57,035 bases of DNA, from NCBI GenBank assembly GCA_013306675.1, contig JABLUY010000236.1, forward strand, positions 1-57,035, read 5' to 3'. The DNA is from Thraustochytrium sp. TN22. Lineage: Eukaryota > Sar > Bigyra > Thraustochytrida > Thraustochytriidae. A program made the translations under genes and the position numbers. The notes under the pieces are model-generated. The model saw only the letters and a program-made list of their open reading frames with translations, was not told the DNA's origin and searched no databases. Below are positions 10,893-25,165 of this stretch, one piece after another. Position 1 is the first letter of the stretch, and each line of letters begins with the position of its first letter.

Positions 10893-12482
10893 TCAGTGCA
10901 TGAAGTTAGGCGTTTCTTTGCGGCTAGCGCTGCGACTGCCAAGGTCCCAGGCATCCTCGTCGTCGTCGTCGTTGTCCTCGTCCGAGCCCGCGTCAGCGCG
11001 CCGCCCCACGCCGTTGTCTTCCTCGGCGTCCTCCAGATCCTCGTCGTCGATCAGCTCGCCCACAGGCGCCTCGTACGTGTCAATGAGCTCAATTTCGAAG
11101 CGCAAAATCGCATTCGGCGGCACCACGGGCGGCCGCCCGCGAGCGCCATAGGCCGCGTGCGGCTGCACGCGCAACGACACGCGCTCGCCACGCGACATGA
11201 GACGCACCGCCTTGTCCCAGGCCGGAATCACGTGGCCCGCACCGACGAGAAAGTCAAACGGACGCCCGCGCTTGCGCGACGACTCAAACACCGCGCCGGT
11301 CGCATCCAAGGATGCCACGTAGTGCACCATGGCAAACTCGCCCTTGCGCGGGAAACTCTCGCCGTCACCGGGAAAGACACGCTCCAGCTCCACGCCGTCA
11401 AGGTCGTCTTCGCACGTCACGCTCTCGCTGTCCAAGTACGAGAGCGCGCTCCTGTCATCGCCACTCTCGTCCTCGCCCAGGTCGTCCAAGCCCGCGTCGC
11501 TCTTGCGCTCGTCCTCGCCCGCGCTCCTCCGACGCTCGGCGCCGCCGTGCTCCAGCAGGGTGTTCAGGTCGGCCAGCGAGTCATCATCCCCGTCCTCGTC
11601 GTCTGCGCCGGGGTCGTCGCGGCTATCGCGATGCTTGCCCTCATCCTCCTCGTCCATGGCGGCCGGGTCGCCGAGATTTCCCAGATTGTGCGCCGCGCGG
11701 TAGCGCACCACCGCGCTGTACAGCGGCTCGCGGAACTTGCGCTTGATGCCCAGGTCCTCCATGTCCGCCTCGCGCATCGCAGCCAAGGCGTCCATGTCGT
11801 CAAAGCCCTCCTCCACGAGGCGCTCCAGGAGAACCTCCAGCTTGTGCGCCTCCAGAAAGCGCTGCATGGCTTCCAACCCTTGCTGCGCGCGCAAGGCCGC
11901 GCTCTCCTCCATGGAGATGTACTTGCCGTACTTGGATTCTTGGGCCTGCCGCTCCAGCTCCGCCGCCTGCTCCACATCCAGAATATCATCCAAGTCCTCG
12001 GCGCCCAAGAACGCGGGCCGCGACCACGACGACTCGCCCGTGCGCGTGTTGTAATAGAAGACGTTGCCCTCCTCGTCAAACGCCTTTTGATACACGCTGG
12101 CGATGAGCAGCTTGAGACGCTGCCGCGCCACGCGCGCGCGGAAAAGGTTCTGGATGAAGAGCGCCGCCTCCTCTTCCGTCATGTCTGCTGCGCGCTTGAG
12201 ATCACCACGCCGCCGCTTTGCCTCCTGTGCCTCGAATCGCCGCCGCGCACGCGGCGTCAGCACGTCCTCGCCGTGCGCCACCAGCGCCGGCTTTTCCCAA
12301 CTTGTCTCCCCACTCAGCACGTTTCGGTAGTACCAGCTCGCGCTGCCCTCATCGTACACGCGCTCAAACACGGACCGCACCATGCTCCGCAGCGCTTTGC
12401 GTGCACGTAGCGACCTCGCCCATGCCTGCAGCGTGCACGCCGCCTCCTCGCGGTCCTCATCGTCGTAGTCCACGAACCCCAT
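10893..12482 (-). CDS. IQ/WW-like, SAM and FKBP-type peptidyl-prolyl isomerase protein
   Basis: A 529-residue multidomain protein starting at an ATG (MGFVDYDDED). In order: two IQ-motif plus WW-like modules (about 10-65 and 100-155; YYRNVLSGETSWEKP and FYYNTRTGESSWSRP are WW cores lacking the first Trp); a SAM-like helical domain (about 205-265); an acidic disordered stretch; and an FKBP domain (about 370-470). The FKBP domain is clear: PGDGESFPRKGE, VHYVASL, FESSRKRGRPFDF, VIPAWDKAV and AYGARG follow the FKBP12 pattern. It should catalyse proline cis-trans isomerisation; IQ motifs suggest calmodulin binding. A short acidic tail follows. The WW/IQ modules and linker closely resemble those of the neighbour at 13040, which is transcribed divergently from a shared 557-bp region. 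Confidence 0.9.
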   Translation of the reverse strand: MGFVDYDDEDREEAACTLQAWARSLRARKALRSMVRSVFERVYDEGSASWYYRNVLSGETSWEKPALVAHGEDVLTPRARRRFEAQEAKRRRGDLKRAADMTEEEAALFIQNLFRARVARQRLKLLIASVYQKAFDEEGNVFYYNTRTGESSWSRPAFLGAEDLDDILDVEQAAELERQAQESKYGKYISMEESAALRAQQGLEAMQRFLEAHKLEVLLERLVEEGFDDMDALAAMREADMEDLGIKRKFREPLYSAVVRYRAAHNLGNLGDPAAMDEEDEGKHRDSRDDPGADDEDGDDDSLADLNTLLEHGGAERRRSAGEDERKSDAGLDDLGEDESGDDRSALSYLDSESVTCEDDLDGVELERVFPGDGESFPRKGEFAMVHYVASLDATGAVFESSRKRGRPFDFLVGAGHVIPAWDKAVRLMSRGERVSLRVQPHAAYGARGRPPVVPPNAILRFEIELIDTYEAPVGELIDDEDLEDAEEDNGVGRRADAGSDEDNDDDDEDAWDLGSRSASRKETPNFMH

Positions 12483-12525
12483 CTTTGCGCGCCAAGCGCT
12501 TCTGACTCGTACAAGGCGCGATGAA

Positions 12526-12577
12526 GCGAGCGCCGCAAAACCTCACACGAGAGCGAGCGCCGCAAAACCTCACACGA
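12526..12577. repeat. Two 25-bp direct repeats, 27-bp period
   Basis: Copies at 12526-12550 and 12553-12577 are identical over 25 bp. They sit within 100 bp of the FKBP gene start, so they may be binding sites or a simple duplication. Confidence 0.85.
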
Positions 12578-12639
12578 GGCGCGATAAAGCGCCCCTCTTC
12601 CCGCGGCGCGTGCCCGCGTTCACAAGCTCCGTCGCGCTC

Positions 12640-12800
12640 CAGCTGAGCTCCAGCTGCGCACCAGCTGCGCTCCAACCGCGCTCCAGCAACACCCCAACTG
12701 CGCTCCAGCTCCAGCTGCGCTCCAGCTCCAGCTGCGCGCCAGCTCCAGCTGCGCGCCAGCTCCAGCTGCGCGCCAGCTCCAGCTGCGCTCGAGCCGCGCC
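12640..12800. repeat. CAGCTC/GCGC minisatellite, core unit 17 bp
   Basis: Tandem and degenerate units of CTGCGCGCCAGCTCCAG; the best copies are 17 bp apart (for example 12732 and 12749). AGCT makes the array rich in small palindromes. Confidence 0.85.
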
Positions 12801-13039
12801 TTCGCTGCGCTCGAGCTCGAATTGCGCTCCGGCGCTCTTCGGACTGCGCTCCGGACCGCGCGCTCCGCGAGGTCCGTTCTCGTTTTGCGGTGTGGTTCGG
12901 AAAAAAGGGTGCCACTCATCTTGACACTCAACTACAGTGCACACCTGCTCAGGAGCGGTGACGGACTCGGTCGCGGCGCGTTGCGGCGGTCATCCTTGGC
13001 AAGAATTAAAAAAGCACTCGGCAGCGCACCTGCCGCCGC

Positions 13040-17806
<4,767 letters not shown>

Positions 17807-17829
17807 GCCATTCTCACAACACACAATTT

Positions 17830-19302
17830 TTATCGTACAGGTCGCGTGACGAGATGCGTGCGGACAATGTCCGTGAGCGGGGTCCACACGTCCTGCGCCA
17901 CGTGCCGCGCTTCGTACAGTGCGTATCGGTGACCCGCCACATGCGCCAGGACCGCGTACTCGGTCTGCTGCGCGGACCATCCAAGCTCCACGACGAGGCC
18001 GCCTGGCGGCATGAAGAGCGCGTTGGAGAGCCCGGCGCCATGCAGACCCACCACGGCCTCTGCGCGGGAGAACAGCCGCACCTGGCACGCCAGGCACTCC
18101 ATGAGCTCCGGGTCCGTGTCGCTCACCCGCACGAGCTTGTAGGGTCCACGCCCAGGCAGCGCCGCCTGCACGGCGGCCGCCACAGCCTCGTAGCGCTCCG
18201 GGTTGTCCAGCCAGTGGCGCCGGCCAGTGCGGCGTTCCAGCAAAATCACCAGGGGGTCGGTCACCCGTAGCGCTGCGTCCTCCTCGAGAGCGGTGCGCTC
18301 CCACAGCAAGTTGCGTGTGGCCAGCACTGCATGGTACTGGGCGGACGACATGCCGCACGAGGTCCACAGCGGGACCCAGGCGACGCGCGAGGCGACCACG
18401 TCGCCCGTGACGAGCCGCCCTGGGTCCACGCCGAGCAGCTCAAGCGCTGCGCGCACGAACTTGGGCGGCCCGCTGTCCTCCGCCGCGATGGTCACGTGGA
18501 TCTTGACGCCCTCGTCCAGCCTCAGGAGCCGCGCAAAGGGCGCCAGTCGTGGCAGCACTTCCTTGATGAAGTGCGCGTAGCCGTAGCCAAAGACCTGCGT
18601 CACCGAGAAGACGCGCTCGTACCGCGCCACCGCGCACCCGGGCGCCGCGTTGGCCCCGCGCACGCATGTGCACTCGTGCGGCGCGTGGTGCAGCGCGAAC
18701 CGGCGCTCGCCGCAGTAGCAGCACGTGGCGCCCTGAAGCGCCTCGCCGCTGGCCAGCACCACGCCGCCGTCCTTGCGCAGCATGGCGCCGCCCGCCACGC
18801 GCAGCACGGGCCATCCAGCCCGTGGCGCTGCCGAGAGCGAGAACGCGGCCTCCCGCACGCGGTGCGTCCATGCGCGCCTACGCACCGACCGCTCGCACGC
18901 GCGCACGAAATCGCTGCCGTTCCCGTACGTTGCATGCCACGCGTGGGCGTCCTCGCTCCCGCACAAGAAGCCGGCCAGCTGCGGCTGCCACAGCACCTGC
19001 TCCGAGTCCTCGGCCAGGTCTGCGCGCTCCTTCTCGCTCAGGGCGAGCCGCTGCAGCCTCACCTCGCCCTGAAGCGTCGCCGGCACGTCCTCTGCCTCGC
19101 GCACGCGAGTCACGCGCGAGCCCTCGCACGCCGACGCCTGCCACGCCACCTCCTCCTCGCCGTCCTCGGCGGCCAGGTCCTGCAGCGCCGCCACCCTTGT
19201 GACCACGTTCTGCGTCTTGAGCCCGAGCCGCGCCACGCCGGTCGCCAGCAGCGCTAGCGTCGCAGCCGCCAGCGCCGCCAGTGTCGCCAGCGCGCGTCTC
19301 AT
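17830..19302 (-). CDS. GT61-like (DUF563) glycosyltransferase, type II membrane protein
   Basis: A 490-residue protein. The longer frame starts with a GTG, so the ATG at 19302 (MRRALATLAA) is used. Residues 4-25 are a hydrophobic Ala/Leu signal anchor after two arginines, giving a type II Golgi/ER topology with a luminal catalytic domain. The C-terminal half has the GT61/DUF563 pattern: FGYGYAHFIKEVLPRL, later VVGLHGAGLSNALFMPPGG and VVELGW. Members transfer xylose, GlcNAc or related sugars onto glycoproteins; the donor cannot be read from sequence. Several Cys in the stem may form disulphides. It converges on the preceding gene with 23 nt between stops. Confidence 0.8.
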   Translation of the reverse strand: MRRALATLAALAAATLALLATGVARLGLKTQNVVTRVAALQDLAAEDGEEEVAWQASACEGSRVTRVREAEDVPATLQGEVRLQRLALSEKERADLAEDSEQVLWQPQLAGFLCGSEDAHAWHATYGNGSDFVRACERSVRRRAWTHRVREAAFSLSAAPRAGWPVLRVAGGAMLRKDGGVVLASGEALQGATCCYCGERRFALHHAPHECTCVRGANAAPGCAVARYERVFSVTQVFGYGYAHFIKEVLPRLAPFARLLRLDEGVKIHVTIAAEDSGPPKFVRAALELLGVDPGRLVTGDVVASRVAWVPLWTSCGMSSAQYHAVLATRNLLWERTALEEDAALRVTDPLVILLERRTGRRHWLDNPERYEAVAAAVQAALPGRGPYKLVRVSDTDPELMECLACQVRLFSRAEAVVGLHGAGLSNALFMPPGGLVVELGWSAQQTEYAVLAHVAGHRYALYEARHVAQDVWTPLTDIVRTHLVTRPVR

Positions 19303-20184
19303 GGCTCCATGCCGCACGCTGCCGCTGGCCAGCCGCTGCTGCTGCGTTGCACTGGCAAGCGGTTGCTGCTCTGCGGGTCATCCTGTGTCAGAGAAACGAG
19401 CACTGGGCCTGAGACGTGGCTGAGAGCAGCCATGGCAGCTCGAAGGTCACGACCGTGGTTACTGTTGTCAATGGCAAGTCCGAGGAGTTCGCGCATAAGC
19501 ACCAAAGATGTCCAAAGTTCGCGATGAGCAGCACTAAGTTAGGCCTAGCCTAGGCCTGCAGGACAGGACGTCTCGTGAGCTTCTTGGCGGCTCATCTTCA
19601 GACAGGTTGACTCACACACACCACTCACCAGGCCTTGCTGTTTTCCGAGTCCCTCCCCCGGCGGCGGGTCGCAGCTTGCTTGAACAACTGGCGATCAACT
19701 TGAACCTGTAGCGAACAACTCTTTCAGGGCTTCTGATCAAGTTCTGCGACGGGCTTCTGCGCCGTGGGCTCGACGGACTTCAAAAGTTCAAGTTGCACTC
19801 CCACGGAACACCCGTGTCACGCGCGGCCGGTGCCGCCGTCGTCCCGCCCATCGCTGCCGGATACGCGCGGCCGGCGAGCGCAGCGCAGCGCAGCGGCCTC
19901 GGCGCGGGCCGCCTCGCGCGCCGGCCGGGCCTCGCGCGCCGCTCGTCCGTGGCTGGGCCAGCGGCCGCCCAGCCGACCCGGCCTCGGCGCGGGCGCGGGC
20001 GGCCCCGCCACGGCCAGCGGCCAGCCAGCTGAGGCGGCACGCGCGGCCGCGCTCGTTCACCGTCCGCAACTTGCAACTTGAACAAACAAACAAACAAACA
20101 AACAAACAAGGCTGACTCAACACAGCAAGCGCAAGAGGCGAAGAGCAGGATCGAGCAAAGGACCCGAGCAAAGGAGGAAAGACG
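19303..20184. other. Divergent intergenic region
   Basis: An 882-bp region between divergent starts, presumably holding both promoters. It includes an AT-richer stretch at about 19480-19760 and an (AAAC)n tract close to the plus-strand start. No gene or RNA was recognised. Confidence 0.55.
20082..20109. repeat. (AAAC)n microsatellite in presumed 5' UTR
   Basis: About seven AAAC units, ending 75 bp before the ATG at 20185. An unstructured, G-poor stretch in the leader is notable in such GC-rich DNA. Confidence 0.8.
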
Positions 20185-21567
20185 ATGAGCGCGGCGGAGG
20201 CGCGGCGGTCGCGCGCGCGCGGCGGGTCGCGGTCGCGGTCGCGGTCGCGGTCCCGGTCGCGGTCGGCGAGCGCGGGGGGAAAGGACGCGGCGGCGCCCAT
20301 GATGGAGGTGCCCGCGACGCTGGAGCCCGGCGCGGAGGGCGCGCGCGCGCGCAGCGACTCGAAGCGGCGGTCGCGCGCGCGCGTGGACAGCGCGGCCGAG
20401 GTGGTGCGGTACGAGGACGCGCACCTGAACTTCGTGCTGGCCACGGCCGGCCTGTCGATGCTGGCGCTCCTGGCGCGCGACGGCCGCGAGGTGACCATGA
20501 ACCTGGGCGGCCTGGCCGGCCCGGTGGGCGTGTTCGCGCTCACGGACCTGCTCGTGTCGGACCGGTCGCTGCGCAAGCGCGCCGAGCTGCTCACGCAGCT
20601 GTACGTGGCCATCTTCGCCACCACGGCGGCCGGCCTGGCGGCCACGCGCTTCGGCGGCGGGTCCTGGCAGGAGCTGCTCTTCCTCAACGCGTCCGGCGCC
20701 TTCATCAGCTCGTTCCTGGGCATCATCATCCAGCACCAGGAGGTCTACCGCGAGGAGCCGCTGGCCACGCTGGAGATCTTCCGCGGCGCCTTTTGCGGCG
20801 TCTGGACCAGTTTGGCCGGCATGATCGTCATGGCGGCGCAGGACCTGCCTGACTTTGGGCTCGGGCTCGCCTACTTTAGCGCCAGCATGACTGCCGGCGT
20901 GCTGGCGCACGAGCTCGGCCTGCGCCTCGGCGGCCGCCTCAACGAGACCGTGCTGGACACGGACGAGGGCGCCAAGTCGCTCGTCGTCCTCTCGCGCTGG
21001 CTGCCGTACCTGAGTGCCTACGTCAGCGCCACGGCCTTCATCAAGGGCTTTTCGCCGCAGCTCGGTCTCTCCTACGTCTTCTCCTTCCTCGGCTGCCTCA
21101 CGGGCGGCTTCACGCTCGTGCCCGAGGACGCCTCCGTCAAGGGCTACAGCGGCTACCTGCTCTCCATCAGCAACGAGATGCTTTTCAACGTGCTGGCCGT
21201 CGCCCTTGTCGTCGCCTCGCGCGCTTACTGCAACGTCGCGGCCTCGCGCCGCGCCTTTGCCAAGTCGGCTTGCCGCAGCCCGGCGCTCGGCGAGTTGCAG
21301 AACTCCTATGCTGGTGCGGTTTCCGCGTTTTGCGGCTCCGTGCAGATCGCGCACTCCTTTGTGCTCTCGCTGCTCCCTGAGGACGTCAAGGACGACTTTT
21401 ACTACGACCCGCAGGGCCTGGGCTCCAACTCCATGCGCGAGCTCGGCGTCGAGATCGTTCAGAGCTCCTCCAGCGACCCCGCATACATGGGTGCTCTCGC
21501 CACGCGCCTCCTTGCCGAGTTCATGCTTGTACCCGTCGCCTTTGCCGCCAAGGCCGCCTTTCCCTGA
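20185..21567 (+). CDS. Multi-pass membrane protein, FEX/CrcB-like (putative fluoride channel family)
   Basis: A 460-residue protein from an ATG. Residues 5-30 are an Arg-Ser run encoded by hexamer repeats. About nine to eleven hydrophobic helices follow. Two regions resemble CrcB/FEX units. The first is AGLAATRFGG, then NASGAFISSFLG, then RGAFCGVWTSLAG, matching the CrcB order GxxGAxxR, NxxGxF and GxxGxxTTFS. The second is weaker: SNEMLFNVLAVAL, then SAFCGSVQIAHSF. Two CrcB units in one chain is the layout of eukaryotic FEX fluoride exporters at the plasma membrane. However, the TTFS signature reads TSLA, so the usual Phe is absent and fluoride transport is uncertain. The assignment is my reading of weak motifs; otherwise treat it as an unknown multi-pass protein. 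Confidence 0.5.
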   Translation: MSAAEARRSRARGGSRSRSRSRSRSRSASAGGKDAAAPMMEVPATLEPGAEGARARSDSKRRSRARVDSAAEVVRYEDAHLNFVLATAGLSMLALLARDGREVTMNLGGLAGPVGVFALTDLLVSDRSLRKRAELLTQLYVAIFATTAAGLAATRFGGGSWQELLFLNASGAFISSFLGIIIQHQEVYREEPLATLEIFRGAFCGVWTSLAGMIVMAAQDLPDFGLGLAYFSASMTAGVLAHELGLRLGGRLNETVLDTDEGAKSLVVLSRWLPYLSAYVSATAFIKGFSPQLGLSYVFSFLGCLTGGFTLVPEDASVKGYSGYLLSISNEMLFNVLAVALVVASRAYCNVAASRRAFAKSACRSPALGELQNSYAGAVSAFCGSVQIAHSFVLSLLPEDVKDDFYYDPQGLGSNSMRELGVEIVQSSSSDPAYMGALATRLLAEFMLVPVAFAAKAAFP

Positions 21568-22011
21568 TCAAAAGACCACTCCACCAAGCGAGCTCATGTG
21601 CGTGTCGGTATGCGGCAGCAGAAAGCGAGAGCATGCACCATCATGATCCATGAAGATATAATTACGTACCACCCAACAAGATCAGTCTGTTTTTGATGCA
21701 ATGCCTCACAGTCAGGCTGCGGTGTCCATGTCTGTCCTTTCTTTTCTTTCCTTTCCTTTCCGAGTCGGGCTCCACCCGGGGCTTGGCAGAGGCTTCCTTC
21801 CGTGAGTTGATTAGTTAGTTAGATGAGAGACAGCAAGAGACTCGAGACCCCTCCTTCCGTCTTGAGCTCCGAAGCGCAGACCCCAAACTGTGTCAGCGAC
21901 GAACCAACCGCGCGCGCTCGGGCTCGCCTGGCTAGCGCGCCGCGCGCCGGCCCTCACGCCAACGCGCGCGCGGCGCACCAGCCCGCGTTCGACGACGCAC
22001 ACGCGCGCAGC
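21568..22011. other. Intergenic region
   Basis: A 444-bp spacer between same-strand genes. The first 220 bp are AT-richer and probably include the 3' end of the FEX-like gene, with a TTTCTTTTC pyrimidine run near 21740. The last 190 bp are open in frame with the next gene from an ATG at 21823 in a weaker context. Confidence 0.5.
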
Positions 22012-23316
22012 ATGGCGGCCGACAACAAGGACGAGGCCGTGGCCATGACCAAGGCCGAGGTGCGGCGGCTGAGCCGGCGACTGTCGTCGACGCGCAGAAA
22101 GCAGCGCGAGCACCTGGAGCTGCAAGGCGTGAACCCATTCCAGACAGACGAGGCCATGGACGCACAAGAGTGGGTCGCCTTCGCGCTGGGCATGGTGCTG
22201 CTCGCGCCCATCCGCGTCGTGGTCTTCATCCTGACCGTCATCCTCGCCACCTTGCTCATCCTGCTCTCGGTCGTCGGCTGCGACACCGAGGAGCCACTGC
22301 CCGAGAGCCGCGCCAGGGTGCAGGCCGCCATCGTGCACGGGACGGCGCGCCTGCTCATGGCCTGCTTCGGCGTGTACTCGGTCAAGACGCGCGGCAAGCC
22401 GGCGCCGGCGTCCAAGGCGCGCATCGCCGTCGTTGCGCCGCACTCCACATTCATGGACGCGCTCATCAGCGCAGCGTACCTGGATGCGCCCAGCTACGTC
22501 GCCAAGGCAGACCTCATGGACACCTTTGTGGGCCCCGTGCTCGCAGCGCTTCAGACCATCCTGGTCGACCGCTCCAACGAGACCAGCAAGCGGCAAGCCG
22601 GCGCCGCCATCCTGCAACGCGCCAGCCGCGCCGCCATGTGGCGCCGCCGCCTCGCCATCTTCCCCGAGGGCACCTGCACGAATCGCACGAGCCTCATCCA
22701 GTTTCGCCACGGCGCCTTTGAGCCGCGCGCGCCCGTGCAGCCCGTGCTCATCCGCTGGCAGATCTCCGCCTTTGACCCAGCCTGGACTGCTGGCTCCCCG
22801 CGCCGCGGGCTCATTGTGCTGCGCTGCCTCGCGCGCCCCAAGCTCGACGTCGCGCTCGACTTTCTCCCAGTCATGGAGCCCCTCGACGACGAGCCCGCCA
22901 TCGCCTTTGCGGAGCGCGTGCGCGCCACCATGGCCGACGCGCTCGGCGTACCCACTTCCGACTACACGTACCCGGACCTCTTCCTCGCCAAAACCGCCGC
23001 GAAACGCAAGCTTCGCCCCGCGCTGGCCCTGCCCTTGCCCTTTCTCGACCTGCAGCGCGAGTTCCCGGAGATTCCTGGCCTCTTTGAGATCGCGCGCTCG
23101 CTCCTCCTCCGCTTCGCCTCCGCGCCCGCCATGAAGCCCGACGCGCGCCTCGACGAGACGCAGTTCGACGCCATCTCCCTCAAGGCCGCGCGCGACGCCG
23201 GTCTCGCCAAGCCGCTCGCCTGGAACGCCCTCCGCCCCTTTGCACTCTCCGACGGGACCGTCTCCTTTCCAGACTTTCTGCGTGCCCATTTGCGTGCCCT
23301 TCCTTCCAGCCAGTGA
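22012..23316 (+). CDS. Lysophospholipid acyltransferase, LPCAT/PlsC family
   Basis: A 434-residue enzyme. The ATG at 22012 has A at -3 and G at +4; an in-frame ATG at 21823 would add 63 low-complexity residues and has T at -3, so the shorter form is preferred. A hydrophobic helix pair (about residues 50-90: VAFALGMVLLAPIRVVVFIL and on) should anchor it in the ER membrane. PlsC motifs follow: motif I HSTFMD (HX4D, catalytic His and Asp), a loop with ILVDR, and motif III FPEGTCTNRT, the form seen in LPCAT/AGPAT9-type enzymes. It transfers acyl-CoA chains to lysophospholipids in membrane lipid synthesis or remodelling. The C-terminus lacks a clear EF-hand pair, unlike LPCAT1/2. Confidence 0.85.
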   Translation: MAADNKDEAVAMTKAEVRRLSRRLSSTRRKQREHLELQGVNPFQTDEAMDAQEWVAFALGMVLLAPIRVVVFILTVILATLLILLSVVGCDTEEPLPESRARVQAAIVHGTARLLMACFGVYSVKTRGKPAPASKARIAVVAPHSTFMDALISAAYLDAPSYVAKADLMDTFVGPVLAALQTILVDRSNETSKRQAGAAILQRASRAAMWRRRLAIFPEGTCTNRTSLIQFRHGAFEPRAPVQPVLIRWQISAFDPAWTAGSPRRGLIVLRCLARPKLDVALDFLPVMEPLDDEPAIAFAERVRATMADALGVPTSDYTYPDLFLAKTAAKRKLRPALALPLPFLDLQREFPEIPGLFEIARSLLLRFASAPAMKPDARLDETQFDAISLKAARDAGLAKPLAWNALRPFALSDGTVSFPDFLRAHLRALPSSQ

Positions 23317-23839
23317 CCAGTCAACAACAACGAACGAACAAAACCAGCCCGGCCACAGGGCCCCGGCCACACTGAACCTCTCTCTCTCTCTCTCTCTCTC
23401 GCAGCGTCCCGGCCGTCACCAAAATAATGCCATGTTTTAGTAGCAGTCATGCATGCACCTCGCTTCTCCCTTCCTGCAAACAGGTGATCGCCTTCCTGGC
23501 CGACGGCGTACGTCCCGGCCGCGGCGACGGTGCCAAACTGCCCACCAAAACTCACCGGACAAGAGGAGTGGGGACAACAGTGTGTAGTCACTGCACGACT
23601 GCCGCATGGGATGTTGTCATGGTTGGCGCCTAATTTTCGCCAGCACTGCGCGCACCGCAACCGTGCGCAACGCAAGGTTGACCGCGCCAAACGCCATCAG
23701 TGGCAAATTCTCCACCGCACAACCAGTGAGGGCGCTGCCCTGCGCTGCCCTGCGCTGCATTGCGCGGCGCGGTGGCGGCGCGGCGCGGCGCGACGCGACG
23801 AGGTCAAGCGCGTCGCATTAGAGCGCGTCGCATGCGGGC
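23317..23839. other. Intergenic region with (CT)n tract
   Basis: A 523-bp spacer between same-strand genes. It carries (CT)n at 23378-23400 shortly after the acyltransferase stop and a GGCGCGGCG-rich block before the next ATG. No gene was recognised. Confidence 0.55.
23378..23400. repeat. (CT)n microsatellite
   Basis: About eleven CT dinucleotides in the presumed 3' UTR of the acyltransferase gene. Confidence 0.85.
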
Positions 23840-25165
23840 ATGGCCGATGAGGACGACACTTGCGGCAGGAGAGCGCCGGCAGACTCGTGCGTGCACGGAC
23901 AATGCATGAACTTCACATGTGTCTGTGATGCCGGATGGAGGCAGTCTCTGGAGTTTGACTTTTTCCAGACGGACCTCATGAGTGAGGCCACGCTGGAGCG
24001 TGCGCCCTGCGATGTGCCATGGACCCCCATTGTTGTCCTGCGCATACTCAATCTCACGCTCAGTTTGTACCTGATCGTCTACATCGCATATTACTTCGGT
24101 GGTCTACGAGCTGTTATCCGGGGACAAAAAATTTTGCGGCCCGCGACCCTATTTGCCACTTGCATCAGCTTGGTGGAGTTCATCTCCATAGGCTGGCCAA
24201 GCTTTGCAGACCTTGGCGCGTCCTTCCCGTTCATGCTTCTCCACTGCGTCACGTATCTCTGCTTCATCATGTACATCGCGGGCACATTGAGCTTGCTCCT
24301 GCAATATCTCGTCGCGCGCGCTTCCTTTGCCGCGTTTCTTTCGCAAGGCGCCAAGCAACGGCTGAACCGACTCGGCACCTTGGCGTATGTTTGGGTTTGG
24401 GCAGCATTCTTCGTCGTCGTGGCTTCTGCGAGCGTCATGGTTTTCGAGGACCGAAGCGTGCGGAAACTCCAGTTTGGAACAGTTTTCAGCATTGCAATCC
24501 ACGTCGGCATCTCGGGAGTCGGGATTGTCGCGCGCTTTGCGCTCAACTTCGTTGGAAAGGACTTGCGGGATCTCGTTGCCTCACAAGAGGCCAGTAAGGT
24601 CAAGGATGGCGCCACAAAATCGCGCATCCAAAAAGCTTACACGAGCATTTTGATCTCGCAGCGCAATGCCAACGTGGCTCACAGCCTGCATTTTCTATAC
24701 ATTCTGTGGCTCGCATTCTACCCCGGGAGCATACGCTACATCAAGTTCGGCTCCATCTACCTTCACAACGTGGGAATCACCTTTATGCTTATTCAGCAGT
24801 CCAAAGCAATCAACAGGCGCAAAAGGAGGGAGCGGCACAAGAGGCGCAAGGAAAAGCAGCGAAAGGGGTCGCACAATCGACGCGTCAGCGCGCGTTCAGA
24901 CACGAACAGAGGGCCGCGAATCCTCCGGCGCTTCCACGGTCTCCGGATCCTTCACCTGCCTAGCACCTGGAGCTCGAGCACACAGCTCACATACAAGTCC
25001 ACCTTTGGGACTAAGCATGTTCATCCGCTCGAGGCTGTCTCCGAGCAGCCCATCACGTCGGCTGCAAAGTCTACTTCTGCCCAGAACGACACCTTCCAGC
25101 CGCTCACGTCTCACACTGGGGACGATGGCACCATGAGCAGCTTCCCGAGCGACCCTTTCAACTGA
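23840..25165 (+). CDS. EGF-like domain plus seven-helix membrane protein
   Basis: A 441-residue protein from an ATG. Residues 8-34 form an EGF-like pattern (C, C, CxxxxC, then CVCDAGW) directly at the N-terminus with no signal peptide, so an upstream exon might be missing or the first helix may act as signal anchor. About seven hydrophobic helices follow (around 62-87, 97-121, 128-156, 180-204, 215-242, 283-302 and 305-325). A basic stretch rich in RRKRRERHKRRKEK and a Ser/Thr-rich tail end the protein. The layout is receptor-like, but no GPCR family motif was recognised. Base composition and codon use are clearly less GC-rich than in its neighbours, which may mean a different history. Function unknown. 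Confidence 0.75.
   Translation: MADEDDTCGRRAPADSCVHGQCMNFTCVCDAGWRQSLEFDFFQTDLMSEATLERAPCDVPWTPIVVLRILNLTLSLYLIVYIAYYFGGLRAVIRGQKILRPATLFATCISLVEFISIGWPSFADLGASFPFMLLHCVTYLCFIMYIAGTLSLLLQYLVARASFAAFLSQGAKQRLNRLGTLAYVWVWAAFFVVVASASVMVFEDRSVRKLQFGTVFSIAIHVGISGVGIVARFALNFVGKDLRDLVASQEASKVKDGATKSRIQKAYTSILISQRNANVAHSLHFLYILWLAFYPGSIRYIKFGSIYLHNVGITFMLIQQSKAINRRKRRERHKRRKEKQRKGSHNRRVSARSDTNRGPRILRRFHGLRILHLPSTWSSSTQLTYKSTFGTKHVHPLEAVSEQPITSAAKSTSAQNDTFQPLTSHTGDDGTMSSFPSDPFN

Larger units (their letters stand above)
12483..13039. promoter_or_regulatory. Shared divergent promoter region
   Basis: This 557-bp region separates two divergent ATGs and must hold both promoters. Two 25-bp direct repeats (GCGAGCGCCGCAAAACCTCA, plus CACGA) lie at 12526-12550 and 12553-12577. 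A CAGCTC/CAGCTGCGC minisatellite fills about 12640-12800. No TATA box is obvious. Confidence 0.6.
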
